A stretch of DNA of 16,250 nucleotides. Source: DASYSA01 sp036003885. Its GTDB lineage: Bacteria; Acidobacteriota; Blastocatellia; UBA7656. This document shows, piece by piece, positions 7,038 through 15,284 of the stretch. The stretch lies in assembly GCA_036003885.1 (NCBI GenBank), contig DASYSA010000330.1, positions 1 through 16,250 on the forward strand. The letters run 5' to 3'. How positions within the stretch are numbered: position 1 is the stretch's first letter; each line of letters opens with the position of its first letter. The notes beneath the pieces were generated by a model. The model was not told the origin of the DNA. It did no database searches and worked only from the letters and a program-made list of their open reading frames with translations. Both the position numbers and the translations under genes were made by a program.

Positions 7038-7088
7038 CCAGCTACAACCCCGAACCTGTAGACCATAACAGCGAATTCGCTTCACCTT

Positions 7089-7237
7089 TCTCATTAACAC
7101 CCAACTTCAGTTGGGTGTTTTGGCTTCAGGTGGGCCGCAACCGTTTCAACGGTTTTGTTGTCCCTCGTGGGGGTAGTGAAACTGTTTCGGAGTCCCCGCG
7201 TCCAAAGTCACCCCTCTGAAGAGGGGTGTTAATGAGA
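7089..7237. repeat. Compound inverted element with TTCA/TGAA-capped hairpins
   Basis: The ends are a perfect 14-nt inverted repeat (7089-7102 with 7224-7237; CTCATTAACACCC and complement). Inside are three hairpins with perfect stems: AACACCCAAC/GTTGGGTGTT (10 bp, loop TTCA, 7096-7119), AACCGT/ACGGTT (6 bp, loop TTCA, 7139-7154) and CACCCCTC/GAGGGGTG (8 bp, loop TGAA, 7209-7228). The last loop is TTCA read from the other strand. The design is different from the heptamer elements elsewhere in the window. Confidence 0.8.
7096..7122 (+). terminator. Probable intrinsic terminator after the VWFA gene
   Basis: A perfect 10-bp stem (7096-7105 with 7110-7119) with a TTCA tetraloop sits about 60 nt after the VWFA stop. 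The following T run is short (GTTTTGG), so termination may be incomplete. The same hairpin is part of the compound element. Confidence 0.5.
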
Positions 7238-7423
7238 GGACGTCCGCCTCAAAGCAATCGAAGAAAACCCTGCCGACTTCCTATTGGCTGCCGCACATCG
7301 AGCGCAGAGACTGCCCCATTAACTCTGTCTCATTCGCGCCTATTTCGCGCTATCCGCATATGCTTCTTCGCAAGAAGCGCCCCGCCCTCCATTCCATTAG
7401 CACGGAGAAGGAGATTACCTTTT

Positions 7424-10400
7424 ATGCGCGTTGCTCACTCGCGACCGCTGGCCATAGCTGCGCTCGTGGTCGCGGTCGTTTCACTGAAATTCACCGCAAG
7501 TTATCTGGCCGCGCCGTCGCCGCCCATCGTGCGCGAAGAAGAGATGCGCGCCGAGGTCACCCGCGACTCAGTCACCATTACCACCCCAATTACCAGACGC
7601 GGCGGATCGTTCCACGGAACATTCACCGTTGAGCTGTTGGATACTTCGGGAAGCAGCATGGCCGGCGGATCTTTGCCGATCGAGTTTGAGCGCGGCGAGA
7701 GCAATCCCGTCGTCCGAATCCTTTGGCCTCGGTTCGAGGAAGAGACAGACTGGGAGGAGCGTCGCGATCTGTTGATGTGGACCCGCGTACGCTATCGCCT
7801 CACAGCGGACAAGTCGAAGGATTGCGCGAGTGATGAAATCGCCGGAGTGCGCGCGCTTGGCCCGATCGTGAAGGATCTTTTCGCGCTTCGAGTGATCGCG
7901 CCGAGCCAACCAGAGCAGGAGACGCCGGCGCAGATCCGCGTTTTCGCGGAGAATCCGTTTACCGGCGAACCGCTGTCCGGAGTCCGGATACAGGGAGCGC
8001 TCTATCCTGAATCCGACGATGAGAAGGAACGCGGCGGCCACTCCATCACCAAGACGGGAGTGACCAAAGCTGATGGCGGTGTTGCGTGGGACTTCACTGT
8101 GCCGCCGGCAACCGCAAAAGACCGCAGGTCCGAAGTCGAATACAAGCTGAAGCTGGTCGGCATGCGCGGCGCTGTCCGAATAGAGAACGAGCAGGAGATC
8201 GATTTCAACAGGCGTGTGACAGCAATCGTGACCACCGACAAGCCGCTCTATCAGCCTGGGCAGCCTCTTCACATCCGCACTCTCGTCTTCGATCCGGATT
8301 CACGACGACCGCGCACAGCCGAACCCATCAGGATTCAGATCGAGGACGAAGCATCCAAAACAGTGTTTGAACGCGACATCACAACCGACCGCTTCGGCGT
8401 TGCGTTCAGTGACTGGATGATTCCCGGCACTGCGCCCCTGGGCCGCTTCTCGATCGAGATCCATGCGAATGATGGTGACAACATCGGCACGGCCAATGTG
8501 CGACTGAGCCGTTACGAATTGCCGACCTTTGTCGCCAACGTGGAACCGGACCTGCCTTTCTATTTGCCCGGTCAGGACGCAAGGGTGAAGGTCAGTGCCC
8601 GATTCGTCTACGGGGAGCCGGTCAAGTCGGGCCATATTCGCATCGCCCGCGAGGAGTCTCGCAGTTGGAATTTCAAAGAGCAGAAATGGGATGTGACAGA
8701 AGAGGGAGTATGGGAGGGCAACAGCGACTCCGAGGGCGTCTTCGAGATAACGATTCCGCTTCGAAGTGAGCACGAGGCTCTCAGTGAAGATAAGTACAAC
8801 CAGTTTCGTGACCCCGAATACGTCGCGCGTTACACGGAGTCTGCTTCGGGTCGAAGCGAAGAGCGCCGCTTCCGTTTGCGAATTTCGAAGCAGCCAATAC
8901 ACGTCTATGCGATCTCACCGGATGGGCGTCAACACGCGGGCTTGCCCTTGCGGTTTTATGTGGTGACCAGCTACGCGGATGGTTCGCCTGCACAATGCGA
9001 CCTCTCGGTTTTCGGTCGAGGCGAAGTGAAGAGCCAGCCCGCATTCACCTCTCTGGCCCGAACTGACGAGCACGGAATCGCCTTGATCGAAAGCGCCCCC
9101 GCAGCTTACCTGAACAACCTCAGGCTCGACATCTCAGCACAGGACGGGAAGGGGAAGAACGGAACATTCGAAGACGCGCTGCCCATCTCTGACGGCGAAG
9201 GACTTCGGGTAAAAACACCACGTGTCTTATACCATCATGGCGAACCGCTTCGGATTGAGATTCAATCAACCGTTCCCAACCTGCAGCGACTGTTTGTCGA
9301 GCTGCTTGCCGACAATCGTATCATTCGGACTGAGACGGTGAAAGTGCTCGATCACCATGCCAGTGTCGAGTTCGCGCCGGGCAGCGATCTGTCGGGACAG
9401 GTAACCATAGTCGCTTATGATCCCGGCGGGGACGGCGAGATGTCGCAAAGCCGCGATCTCTTCGCCGCGCGAACGGTGCTCTACCCCGTCAGGCGAGCGC
9501 TCGATCTGAAAGCCCGCTTCGATAGAAGCTCGGTCAAGCCTGGGGAGCCCGCGCGAGCATCCTTAACCTCCGCGGCCCCCGATGGTCGTGCGAGAGAGAC
9601 CTCGCTCGGCGTCGTGGTATACGACTCGGCGGTTGAGGAGCGTGAGCGAACCGAGTCCGAATCCGGCCAGGGCCGAAACTACTTCGGCGAGTACTATGCC
9701 CGCTTCTTTAATTGGTACGCGTCGCTCTCGGACGTGACTCTTCGCGAACTTGAAGAGTTGGACGAGTCACAGCCTTTCCCTTCCTCCCTCGAGTTGATTG
9801 CAGAGGCGCTGTTGCAACGGACCGGAGGCAACTACGCGTATAGATCATACGCCGAGCGAGTTGGGAGTGACGACTCGCGTTCGCCCTTCAGCTATTCGCT
9901 TAACCCCATCAGGGATACCGTCGGTTATATTCTCGATAGACAGTCCGCCACCGAATATCCGCGCGACGCCGCGAGTCTCTTCGCTCTGCTGGCGCGACAC
10001 GGAGTTGAGCTGGCCAGGACCACTGATATGTGGGGCAATCCATACTATGCGAAGTTCGAGGTTGCCTATGACAGGTACGCGCTGAGCATCACGTCAGCTG
10101 GCCCGGACGAGCAGCGGGGCACTCGCGATGACTTCGACCTGATCGCGCATCAGAAGCCGTTCTTTGACCCAGCATGGGCTCAGGAAATAAAGGAAATCGT
10201 CGATCGATTTGCGTATCACCGAGGGCGATTGCCGCGCAGCGCGGCGGAAGTAATCCTCGAGATGATATCCAGGAAAGCACGTTTCCTATCGTTAAAGGAG
10301 CCGTGGGGCACGCCATATCGCTTGCTTTACGAACCGAGCACCATTGGACCTTCTTACGAGATGGAGATCCTGTCGGCCGGGCCAGATCGTAAGTTCGATC

Positions 10401-13400
10401 AAGGCGACCGGACGGATGACATCGCGGTTTTCAAGTTTCAGTGGAACTGGTTCCACACCGCGAATGAGTCGATAAGCCGCGCTCTGACGGCCCGCTTCAT
10501 CGGCACGCATCGCTATCCTGCTTCTGAAGCCGAGTTCATCACGGTGCTCAAGGAAGCGGGTCTGGATTTCGCGAGCCTGCGAGATCCATGGGACCAGCCG
10601 CTCAAGATCAGTTTCGTGGAGTCTATCGGCTATGCGGTCCGCCCGCGAATCGAACGAGTCGCTGCCACGCTAACGGCGCCGATGGTCGACAAGACGACGC
10701 TTGAAGCGGTAACGCAGCGGGTGCGCCGTATCAACCTGAGCGTTTCCGTTCCAAAGGAAAAGCAGAGGCCCGGCTATCCAAGCGAGTTCAGGGTTGCCTC
10801 ATACAGCCAGGTGATCGGCGAAGAGTCTCGAGCAGACGCCCTTGTTGAGAGAGCGAAGCCGGCATCTTTCGACGCGAAGCCCGAGCCGGCTCGGCGCGCG
10901 AAGTCGCTGGCAACCGGGATTGCGGGTGCCGTCACAGGAGTGGTCGTGGACGCAAACGGATCTGTCATCAGCGGCGCGGCCCTCTCGCTTACTAATAGCG
11001 CTAGCGGCGCTGTGCTGACGGCAACCAGTGACGATGCAGGATTCTACGCTTTCGTGGGTCTTGCGCCTGGAAGCTATTCGCTGCGAGCCGATGTACCGGG
11101 CTTCACGCCGACAATCATTCAGAGCATAGAAGTGCGATTATCGACTACAGTCACTGTCGATCTCACTATGCAGGTCGGCGGTGTCTCAGAAACGGTTACT
11201 GTAACTCAGGGAGCTGCGGACGTGCTGAACAGCGAGCAAATCTCAGGGCTGCCCTTGAACGGCCGCAACGTCGAGCAGCTGGTATTCCTTCAGCCGGGCG
11301 TCGCTCGTCCCAACATCACATCGACGCCTCGACTTCGACAGGACTTCCCTGAGACCCTTCTCTGGCAGCCCTCTCTCATCACCGACTCTCACGGTAAAGC
11401 CGAGATCAAGTTCAACGTCGCCGATTCGATTACAACCTGGCGTATGGCCGTGATCGGCTCTACTGAAGACGGTTTTATAGGCTCAGCCACTGCCGACCTG
11501 CGATCGTTCCAACCCTTCTTCGTCGAGCATCAGCCGCCGCCTTCTCTGACAATCGGGGATCAGATCGAGACGCCGGTCGTCGTGCGCAACTACCAGGACC
11601 GCGCCGCCGACGTTAAGGTGAAACTCGCTTCTGCTCCGTGGATGGAGTTGCTGTCAGAAACAGAGCAATCCATTCATGCCGGCGCGCAAGGGTCGGCAAC
11701 CGCGCTCGCTTCATTCAAAGCCATCGCCGCCGGCGACTTCAAGCAGGAGGCCTCGGCAATCGGCATCGCAGACGGCGACCGGGTCGCGAAACCCATCGCG
11801 GTGCGCTTCGATGGCCGCGACACCTGGCGCACCTACGCCGATCTGTTTCAACGCGAAACCTCATTCGATTTGAACATTCCGGAAGAGACGATACCAGGAT
11901 CATCACACGTCGAAATGAAGATCTATCCGGATCTTTTCGCTCATGCGCTGGAGGGGATCGAAGGCATCGTCCGCCGTCCTCACGGCTGTTTGGAGCAGAC
12001 GACCAGCGCTGGATACGCCAATCTGATCGTGCTTCAGTACCTGAAACGCACGGGCCGGCCACTCCCGACAGTCGAGCAAAAGGCTTCGCGAAATCTCGCC
12101 GAAGCGCTCGCGAGCATTCGTTCGTTCGCTGACCCGGAGGGTGGCTACTTCTACTTCACCGGAAGTACAGCCAACCTTGCTCTCACGGCCTATGTCTTGA
12201 GATTCCTCACCGAAGCTCGCGAGTTCGGGATGGTCGACCCTAACGTTATCGAAGCCGCGAGGCAGTATCTGGCGAGGGCCCAACGTGCGGACGGCGCCTG
12301 GCAGACCCGCAGATACTCTGGGGAACCGACAACCCGCGAGGACACCGCGAGGCTCACGGCGCTGGTTGCGCGCGCTCTTGCGGCTTCCGAGCCAGGCACT
12401 CCTGAGAAGGCTCACCCCTTAACCCCAGCGCAGCCAAATCGGACGGGCAATGTGACATTGGCGCTTGGCCGCTCGCTCGACTGGTTGGCCAGGGCCACGC
12501 GCGAATTCGATGATCCCTATGCGCTCTCACTGTATGTGCTTGCGGCACACGATGGCGGGCGCATCGACGCCGCTCGGGAGTCTGCGCAGACACTCGCGGG
12601 ATTGGCTCAGCCTGAGGCGGGCGGTTTGTTTTGGGACCTTCAATCAAACACGCCCTTCTACGGTTGGGGGCGTGCCGGCCGGCTCGAGACTACGGGACTT
12701 GCTGTTGAAGCCCTGAACACCATGGCCGCCGCCCGATCTTCTGGCTCAACATCAACGGCCGCAGGTGAGGCCGACGCGCTGGGCCGCGCATTGCGTCGCG
12801 GAGTGTTGTTTATCATCAAGAACAAGGATGAGTATGGTGTCTGGTACTCTACACAGGCGACCGTGAATGTCCTTCACGGTTTGATAGCGGTAGCCTCGCA
12901 AGGTGACGGAGATGCCCCGCGCGCCCTGAAGCTCGCGATAAGTGTGGATGAGGGCAACCCTGCGGAGGTCGAGATTCCAATCGAAGCGGGGACGCCATAC
13001 GAGCTCGATCTTACGACGTTGCTTCCTCAACTCGGCATCAGACCAGGCGCGCATCGCGTCCGCTTGCGAACCGACACCGCGCGAACCATTAGCGCGGCGA
13101 TTGTAGCGCGTTCGTCGGTACCGTGGGTCGAGAGGGACGCTCGCGGGATCAGCGAGGAGGGAGGGTTGCGCCTGCGGGTAAGCTACGACCGGCTCGACGC
13201 GAAGAAAGGCGAGACGATCAACTGCGCGGTGCACGCTGAGCGAATAGGTTCAGCCGGTTATGGGATGATGCTGGCGGAGATCGGACTTCCACCGGGAGTA
13301 GACGTAGATGTTGCGAGCCTGCGCCGTGCTCCGGTGATGAAGTTCGATGTGACGCCTGATCGCGTCGTGCTGTACCTGTGGCCCCAGGCTGGAGGAACCG

Positions 13401-13525
13401 ATTTCAGTTTTGGGTTAACGCCTCGGCTGAGAATAAAGGCGGCTACCCAGCCTTCGTTGCTGTACGACTACTACAATCCTGACGCCCGTGTGTCGATTCC
13501 TCCGGCACGATTCTCAGTGAGGTGA
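7424..13525 (+). CDS. Giant alpha-2-macroglobulin family protein with thioester and expanded bait region
   Basis: A 2033-residue exported protein. ATG 7424 follows AAGGAG (7408-7413) and begins a signal peptide or anchor (residues 1-30, no lipobox Cys). MG2 starts near 266 (TDKPLYQPGQPLHIR), MG3 near 363 (YELPTF). The pre-bait domain starts near 692 and ends in LGVVVYDSAVEE. The macroglobulin fold resumes with DFPETLLWQPSLITD near 1307. The thioester motif HGCLEQTT is intact (Cys1522, Gln1525), followed by the alpha-helical thioester domain (to about 1840) and a receptor-binding-like end (YDYYNPDARVS). Bacterial macroglobulins are thought to trap proteases covalently after bait cleavage. Here the bait position (about 750-1306) is replaced by three pseudopilin-like repeats (about 831, 920, 1013), a CarbopepD_reg domain (about 1168) and a TonB-plug fragment (LPLNGRN, about 1276). 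No pbpC neighbour is visible. The reading frame is uninterrupted. Confidence 0.93.
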   Translation: MRVAHSRPLAIAALVVAVVSLKFTASYLAAPSPPIVREEEMRAEVTRDSVTITTPITRRGGSFHGTFTVELLDTSGSSMAGGSLPIEFERGESNPVVRILWPRFEEETDWEERRDLLMWTRVRYRLTADKSKDCASDEIAGVRALGPIVKDLFALRVIAPSQPEQETPAQIRVFAENPFTGEPLSGVRIQGALYPESDDEKERGGHSITKTGVTKADGGVAWDFTVPPATAKDRRSEVEYKLKLVGMRGAVRIENEQEIDFNRRVTAIVTTDKPLYQPGQPLHIRTLVFDPDSRRPRTAEPIRIQIEDEASKTVFERDITTDRFGVAFSDWMIPGTAPLGRFSIEIHANDGDNIGTANVRLSRYELPTFVANVEPDLPFYLPGQDARVKVSARFVYGEPVKSGHIRIAREESRSWNFKEQKWDVTEEGVWEGNSDSEGVFEITIPLRSEHEALSEDKYNQFRDPEYVARYTESASGRSEERRFRLRISKQPIHVYAISPDGRQHAGLPLRFYVVTSYADGSPAQCDLSVFGRGEVKSQPAFTSLARTDEHGIALIESAPAAYLNNLRLDISAQDGKGKNGTFEDALPISDGEGLRVKTPRVLYHHGEPLRIEIQSTVPNLQRLFVELLADNRIIRTETVKVLDHHASVEFAPGSDLSGQVTIVAYDPGGDGEMSQSRDLFAARTVLYPVRRALDLKARFDRSSVKPGEPARASLTSAAPDGRARETSLGVVVYDSAVEERERTESESGQGRNYFGEYYARFFNWYASLSDVTLRELEELDESQPFPSSLELIAEALLQRTGGNYAYRSYAERVGSDDSRSPFSYSLNPIRDTVGYILDRQSATEYPRDAASLFALLARHGVELARTTDMWGNPYYAKFEVAYDRYALSITSAGPDEQRGTRDDFDLIAHQKPFFDPAWAQEIKEIVDRFAYHRGRLPRSAAEVILEMISRKARFLSLKEPWGTPYRLLYEPSTIGPSYEMEILSAGPDRKFDQGDRTDDIAVFKFQWNWFHTANESISRALTARFIGTHRYPASEAEFITVLKEAGLDFASLRDPWDQPLKISFVESIGYAVRPRIERVAATLTAPMVDKTTLEAVTQRVRRINLSVSVPKEKQRPGYPSEFRVASYSQVIGEESRADALVERAKPASFDAKPEPARRAKSLATGIAGAVTGVVVDANGSVISGAALSLTNSASGAVLTATSDDAGFYAFVGLAPGSYSLRADVPGFTPTIIQSIEVRLSTTVTVDLTMQVGGVSETVTVTQGAADVLNSEQISGLPLNGRNVEQLVFLQPGVARPNITSTPRLRQDFPETLLWQPSLITDSHGKAEIKFNVADSITTWRMAVIGSTEDGFIGSATADLRSFQPFFVEHQPPPSLTIGDQIETPVVVRNYQDRAADVKVKLASAPWMELLSETEQSIHAGAQGSATALASFKAIAAGDFKQEASAIGIADGDRVAKPIAVRFDGRDTWRTYADLFQRETSFDLNIPEETIPGSSHVEMKIYPDLFAHALEGIEGIVRRPHGCLEQTTSAGYANLIVLQYLKRTGRPLPTVEQKASRNLAEALASIRSFADPEGGYFYFTGSTANLALTAYVLRFLTEAREFGMVDPNVIEAARQYLARAQRADGAWQTRRYSGEPTTREDTARLTALVARALAASEPGTPEKAHPLTPAQPNRTGNVTLALGRSLDWLARATREFDDPYALSLYVLAAHDGGRIDAARESAQTLAGLAQPEAGGLFWDLQSNTPFYGWGRAGRLETTGLAVEALNTMAAARSSGSTSTAAGEADALGRALRRGVLFIIKNKDEYGVWYSTQATVNVLHGLIAVASQGDGDAPRALKLAISVDEGNPAEVEIPIEAGTPYELDLTTLLPQLGIRPGAHRVRLRTDTARTISAAIVARSSVPWVERDARGISEEGGLRLRVSYDRLDAKKGETINCAVHAERIGSAGYGMMLAEIGLPPGVDVDVASLRRAPVMKFDVTPDRVVLYLWPQAGGTDFSFGLTPRLRIKAATQPSLLYDYYNPDARVSIPPARFSVR

Positions 13526-13542
13526 GGCTCTCCGTGTAACCT

Positions 13543-13665
13543 CATCCACAGATTTAGGCAGATAGCGCAGATGAACAACCGCGACGATGGGCGGCTTGAA
13601 ATGCCGTGAGGCGCGCCCCCGCAATTCGGTCGTTAGATCTGCGAGATCTGCGACATCTGCGGATG
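13543..13665. repeat. Intergenic inverted-repeat element 6 (CAGAT 9-nt period arms)
   Basis: The left arm (13543-13572) contains three CAGAT units spaced 9-10 nt apart; the right arm (13635-13665) contains three ATCTGCG units 9 nt apart. They are reverse complements apart from scattered mismatches and one single-base indel, and both outer ends read CATCC. The middle (13573-13634) is GC-rich and includes GGCGGCTTGAA. It lies between the macroglobulin stop and the sucD promoter. Confidence 0.82.
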
Positions 13666-13685
13666 TTCCCTCCATTCCCTTCCGC

Positions 13686-13715
13686 TTCACACCTCTTCAG
13701 CCTGTGTGTTATATT
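13686..13715 (+). promoter_or_regulatory. Candidate promoter for sucD
   Basis: TTCACA (13686-13691) and TATATT (13710-13715) are separated by 18 nt and each matches 5 of 6 sigma-70 consensus bases. A start near 13722 would give a leader of about 50 nt to the TTG at 13772. Confidence 0.45.
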
Positions 13716-13760
13716 GCTCGTCCTTTGAGGTCATCAATCGATTCTATCTTCACTCGTTAC

Positions 13761-13767
13761 AGGGGAG
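13761..13767 (+). promoter_or_regulatory. Ribosome binding site that fixes the sucD TTG start
   Basis: AGGGGAG lies 4 nt before the TTG at 13772. The in-frame ATG at 13706 lies upstream of, and partly in, the predicted -10 box, and would add 22 residues absent from the SucD family. Confidence 0.7.
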
Positions 13768-13771
13768 ACGC

Positions 13772-14644
13772 TTGAGCATACTCGTCGACAAGAACACTCG
13801 AGTGGTGGTGCAGGGCATCACCGGGAAAGAAGGCTCTTTTCATACGGGGCAGATGATCGCATACGGCACTAAGATTGTCGCGGGAGTCACACCAGGCAAA
13901 GGCGGAACCGAACACGAAGGGGTTCCGATCTTCGATACCGTAGCGGAAGCCGTGCAACAGACCGGCGCCAACGCCAGCGTGGTATATGTGCCGCCGCCCT
14001 TCGCCGCCGATGCGATCATGGAAGCCGCGGACGCCGGTGTTGCGCTCACGGTCTGCATAACCGAAGGCATACCTGCTCTCGATATGGTTCGTGCGTTTGA
14101 TTACCTGAGCAGGCGGTCTACTCTGCTGATCGGGCCGAATTGCCCGGGCATCATATCGCCCGGCAAGTGCAAGATCGGAATCATGCCTGGTCACATTCAC
14201 ACGGAAGGGCGAGTGGGCGTCGTCTCGCGCAGCGGAACCCTGACCTATGAAGCTGTGCATCAACTCTCGCATTTTGGCCTCGGGCAGTCGACGGCAGTTG
14301 GCATCGGCGGAGATCCGGTGATCGGCCTCAACTTTGTCGATGTACTGCGGCTCTTCCAGGAGGACCCGGAGACCGACGCAGTTGTAATGATCGGCGAGAT
14401 CGGAGGCACCGCCGAAGAGCAGGCGGCGGCGTTCGTGAAAGGCTGCATGAACAAACCGGTGGTCGGGTTCATTGCCGGCCAGACCGCGCCGCCCGGTCGC
14501 CGCATGGGGCACGCGGGCGCGATCATTGCCGGAGGGAAGGGAACGGCGTCGGAGAAGATGGCCGCAATGGAGGCGGCAGGTATCTTCGTAGTGAAGAGCC
14601 CGGCCGACCTCGGCTCGCGAATGGTTGAAGCACTCAAAAGGTAA
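13772..14644 (+). CDS. sucD: Succinyl-CoA synthetase (ADP-forming) alpha subunit
   Basis: A 290-residue alpha subunit of succinyl-CoA synthetase, the TCA-cycle enzyme that interconverts succinyl-CoA and succinate with substrate-level ATP or GTP formation. Translation most likely starts at TTG (13772), giving MSILVDKNTRVVVQGITG; this fits the usual 288-295 residues. The CoA-binding Rossmann domain has ITGKEGSFHTGQMI and GVTPGKGG (residues about 15-45) and GPNCPGIISPG (about 121). The ligase domain carries SRSGTLTYE, GIGGDPV, EIGG and the phosphohistidine loop MGHAGAI with the active His at residue 247. The beta subunit gene sucC, normally adjacent, is not in this window; the upstream gene is the macroglobulin, separated by a repeat element and a likely own promoter. 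The function is secure. Confidence 0.96.
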   Translation: MSILVDKNTRVVVQGITGKEGSFHTGQMIAYGTKIVAGVTPGKGGTEHEGVPIFDTVAEAVQQTGANASVVYVPPPFAADAIMEAADAGVALTVCITEGIPALDMVRAFDYLSRRSTLLIGPNCPGIISPGKCKIGIMPGHIHTEGRVGVVSRSGTLTYEAVHQLSHFGLGQSTAVGIGGDPVIGLNFVDVLRLFQEDPETDAVVMIGEIGGTAEEQAAAFVKGCMNKPVVGFIAGQTAPPGRRMGHAGAIIAGGKGTASEKMAAMEAAGIFVVKSPADLGSRMVEALKR

Positions 14645-14730
14645 GGCCGTGGGTCAGACCATGCTAGGACAACTGAATATACGATGAATTCGTCATTTCT
14701 TATTACTTGTGGTCATTGTATTCTTTCAGC

Positions 14731-14970
14731 ATGGCTGGTCTGGGAACAATCGGGAAGCACTTGATAGTCCTGGGACTGGCGATCGCACTCGTTGGCGTAG
14801 TAGCGATTCTGCTCGCACGGTTCCCGGGGCTGAAGATTGGGCGGCTGCCGGGGGACATCTATATCGAGCGCGACGGATGGAGTTTCTATTTTCCACTCGC
14901 GACTTCGATTCTATTGAGTGTAGTCATATCTCTCATCCTCTGGCTGGTGAGCCGGAAGGTGAACCGCTAG
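14731..14970 (+). CDS. DUF2905 family small membrane protein
   Basis: A 79-residue integral membrane protein of the DUF2905 family, function unknown. Two hydrophobic segments are clear (about residues 8-30 and 54-74). Between them is the family signature FPGLKIGRLPGDIYIERDGWSFYFPLATS, here seen as GRLPGDIYIE and FYFPLATS. The ATG at 14731 gives the family length of about 70-80 residues; an earlier in-frame start at 14707 would add eight atypical residues. No clear Shine-Dalgarno is seen. It lies 86 nt after sucD and 20 nt before the next gene, so it may be in one transcript with both. Confidence 0.85.
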   Translation: MAGLGTIGKHLIVLGLAIALVGVVAILLARFPGLKIGRLPGDIYIERDGWSFYFPLATSILLSVVISLILWLVSRKVNR

Positions 14971-14990
14971 CTGAAAAGGGTGTTTAGCCT

Positions 14991-15284
14991 ATGGAAGCTG
15001 AGATCCCAAAGAAGAGGGGAAAGAAGACTGCTCGAATAGTCTGCTCGAATGAGAACGAGTTCTGGACTACGCAGAAGCAGTTCTGGCAGTGGGTGCGCGA
15101 GGGACTCGTCGATGTTACTGGTCAGTCCCCGCTTACGGGCAAGTTCGGGGGCAAGCGCGAGAAGTTGCTCGTGATGATCCGTCACACCATATTGGATAAT
15201 GCCTGCCCCGAGCACAAACAAGAGGTGCTCGGAAGTTTTGCAAGACTGAAGCCGCACGTCACAAAGCAGCGACCTGAAGGGTAG
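14991..15284 (+). CDS. Conserved-looking small protein of unknown function
   Basis: A 97-residue protein I cannot assign to a named family. It begins with a basic stretch (PKKRGKKTAR), continues with a Trp/Phe-rich segment (EFWTTQKQFWQWVREG, about residues 23-38), then VTGQSPLTGKFGGKREKLLVM and a stretch with a lone Cys and His (ILDNACPEHKQ). No signal peptide or membrane segment is seen, so it should be cytosolic. AAAAGGG about 10 nt upstream of the ATG is a possible ribosome binding site. The close spacing to DUF2905 (20 nt), ordinary codon use and amphipathic character make it a credible gene. The basic N-terminus could bind nucleic acid, but that is only a guess. Confidence 0.65.
   Translation: MEAEIPKKRGKKTARIVCSNENEFWTTQKQFWQWVREGLVDVTGQSPLTGKFGGKREKLLVMIRHTILDNACPEHKQEVLGSFARLKPHVTKQRPEG

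Larger units (their letters stand above)
7038..7423. other. Intergenic region upstream of the macroglobulin gene
   Basis: This 386-nt gap holds a short leader, the compound hairpin element (7089-7237) with a terminator-like stem, and about 185 nt before the next start. The reading frame of the macroglobulin is open back to a GTG at 7226, but that would add 66 residues before the signal peptide and its start lies inside the repeat. I found no convincing promoter here, although one must exist if 7096-7122 terminates. Confidence 0.6.

Noticed and set aside
7226..7423. Upstream extension of the macroglobulin to a GTG at 7226
   Set aside because: It would put 66 residues before a clear signal peptide and would start inside the compound hairpin element, whereas ATG 7424 has a good AAGGAG.
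7568..8272. A 234-codon minus-strand open frame opposite the macroglobulin
   Set aside because: Antisense shadow of a well-supported gene; no start signals.
13757..14512. A 251-codon minus-strand open frame opposite sucD
   Set aside because: Antisense to an unambiguous sucD; the translation resembles no protein I know.
14683..14694. Near-palindrome GATGAATTCGTC after sucD as a terminator or operator
   Set aside because: Only 12 nt with a mismatch, and no T run directly after it; chance is likely.
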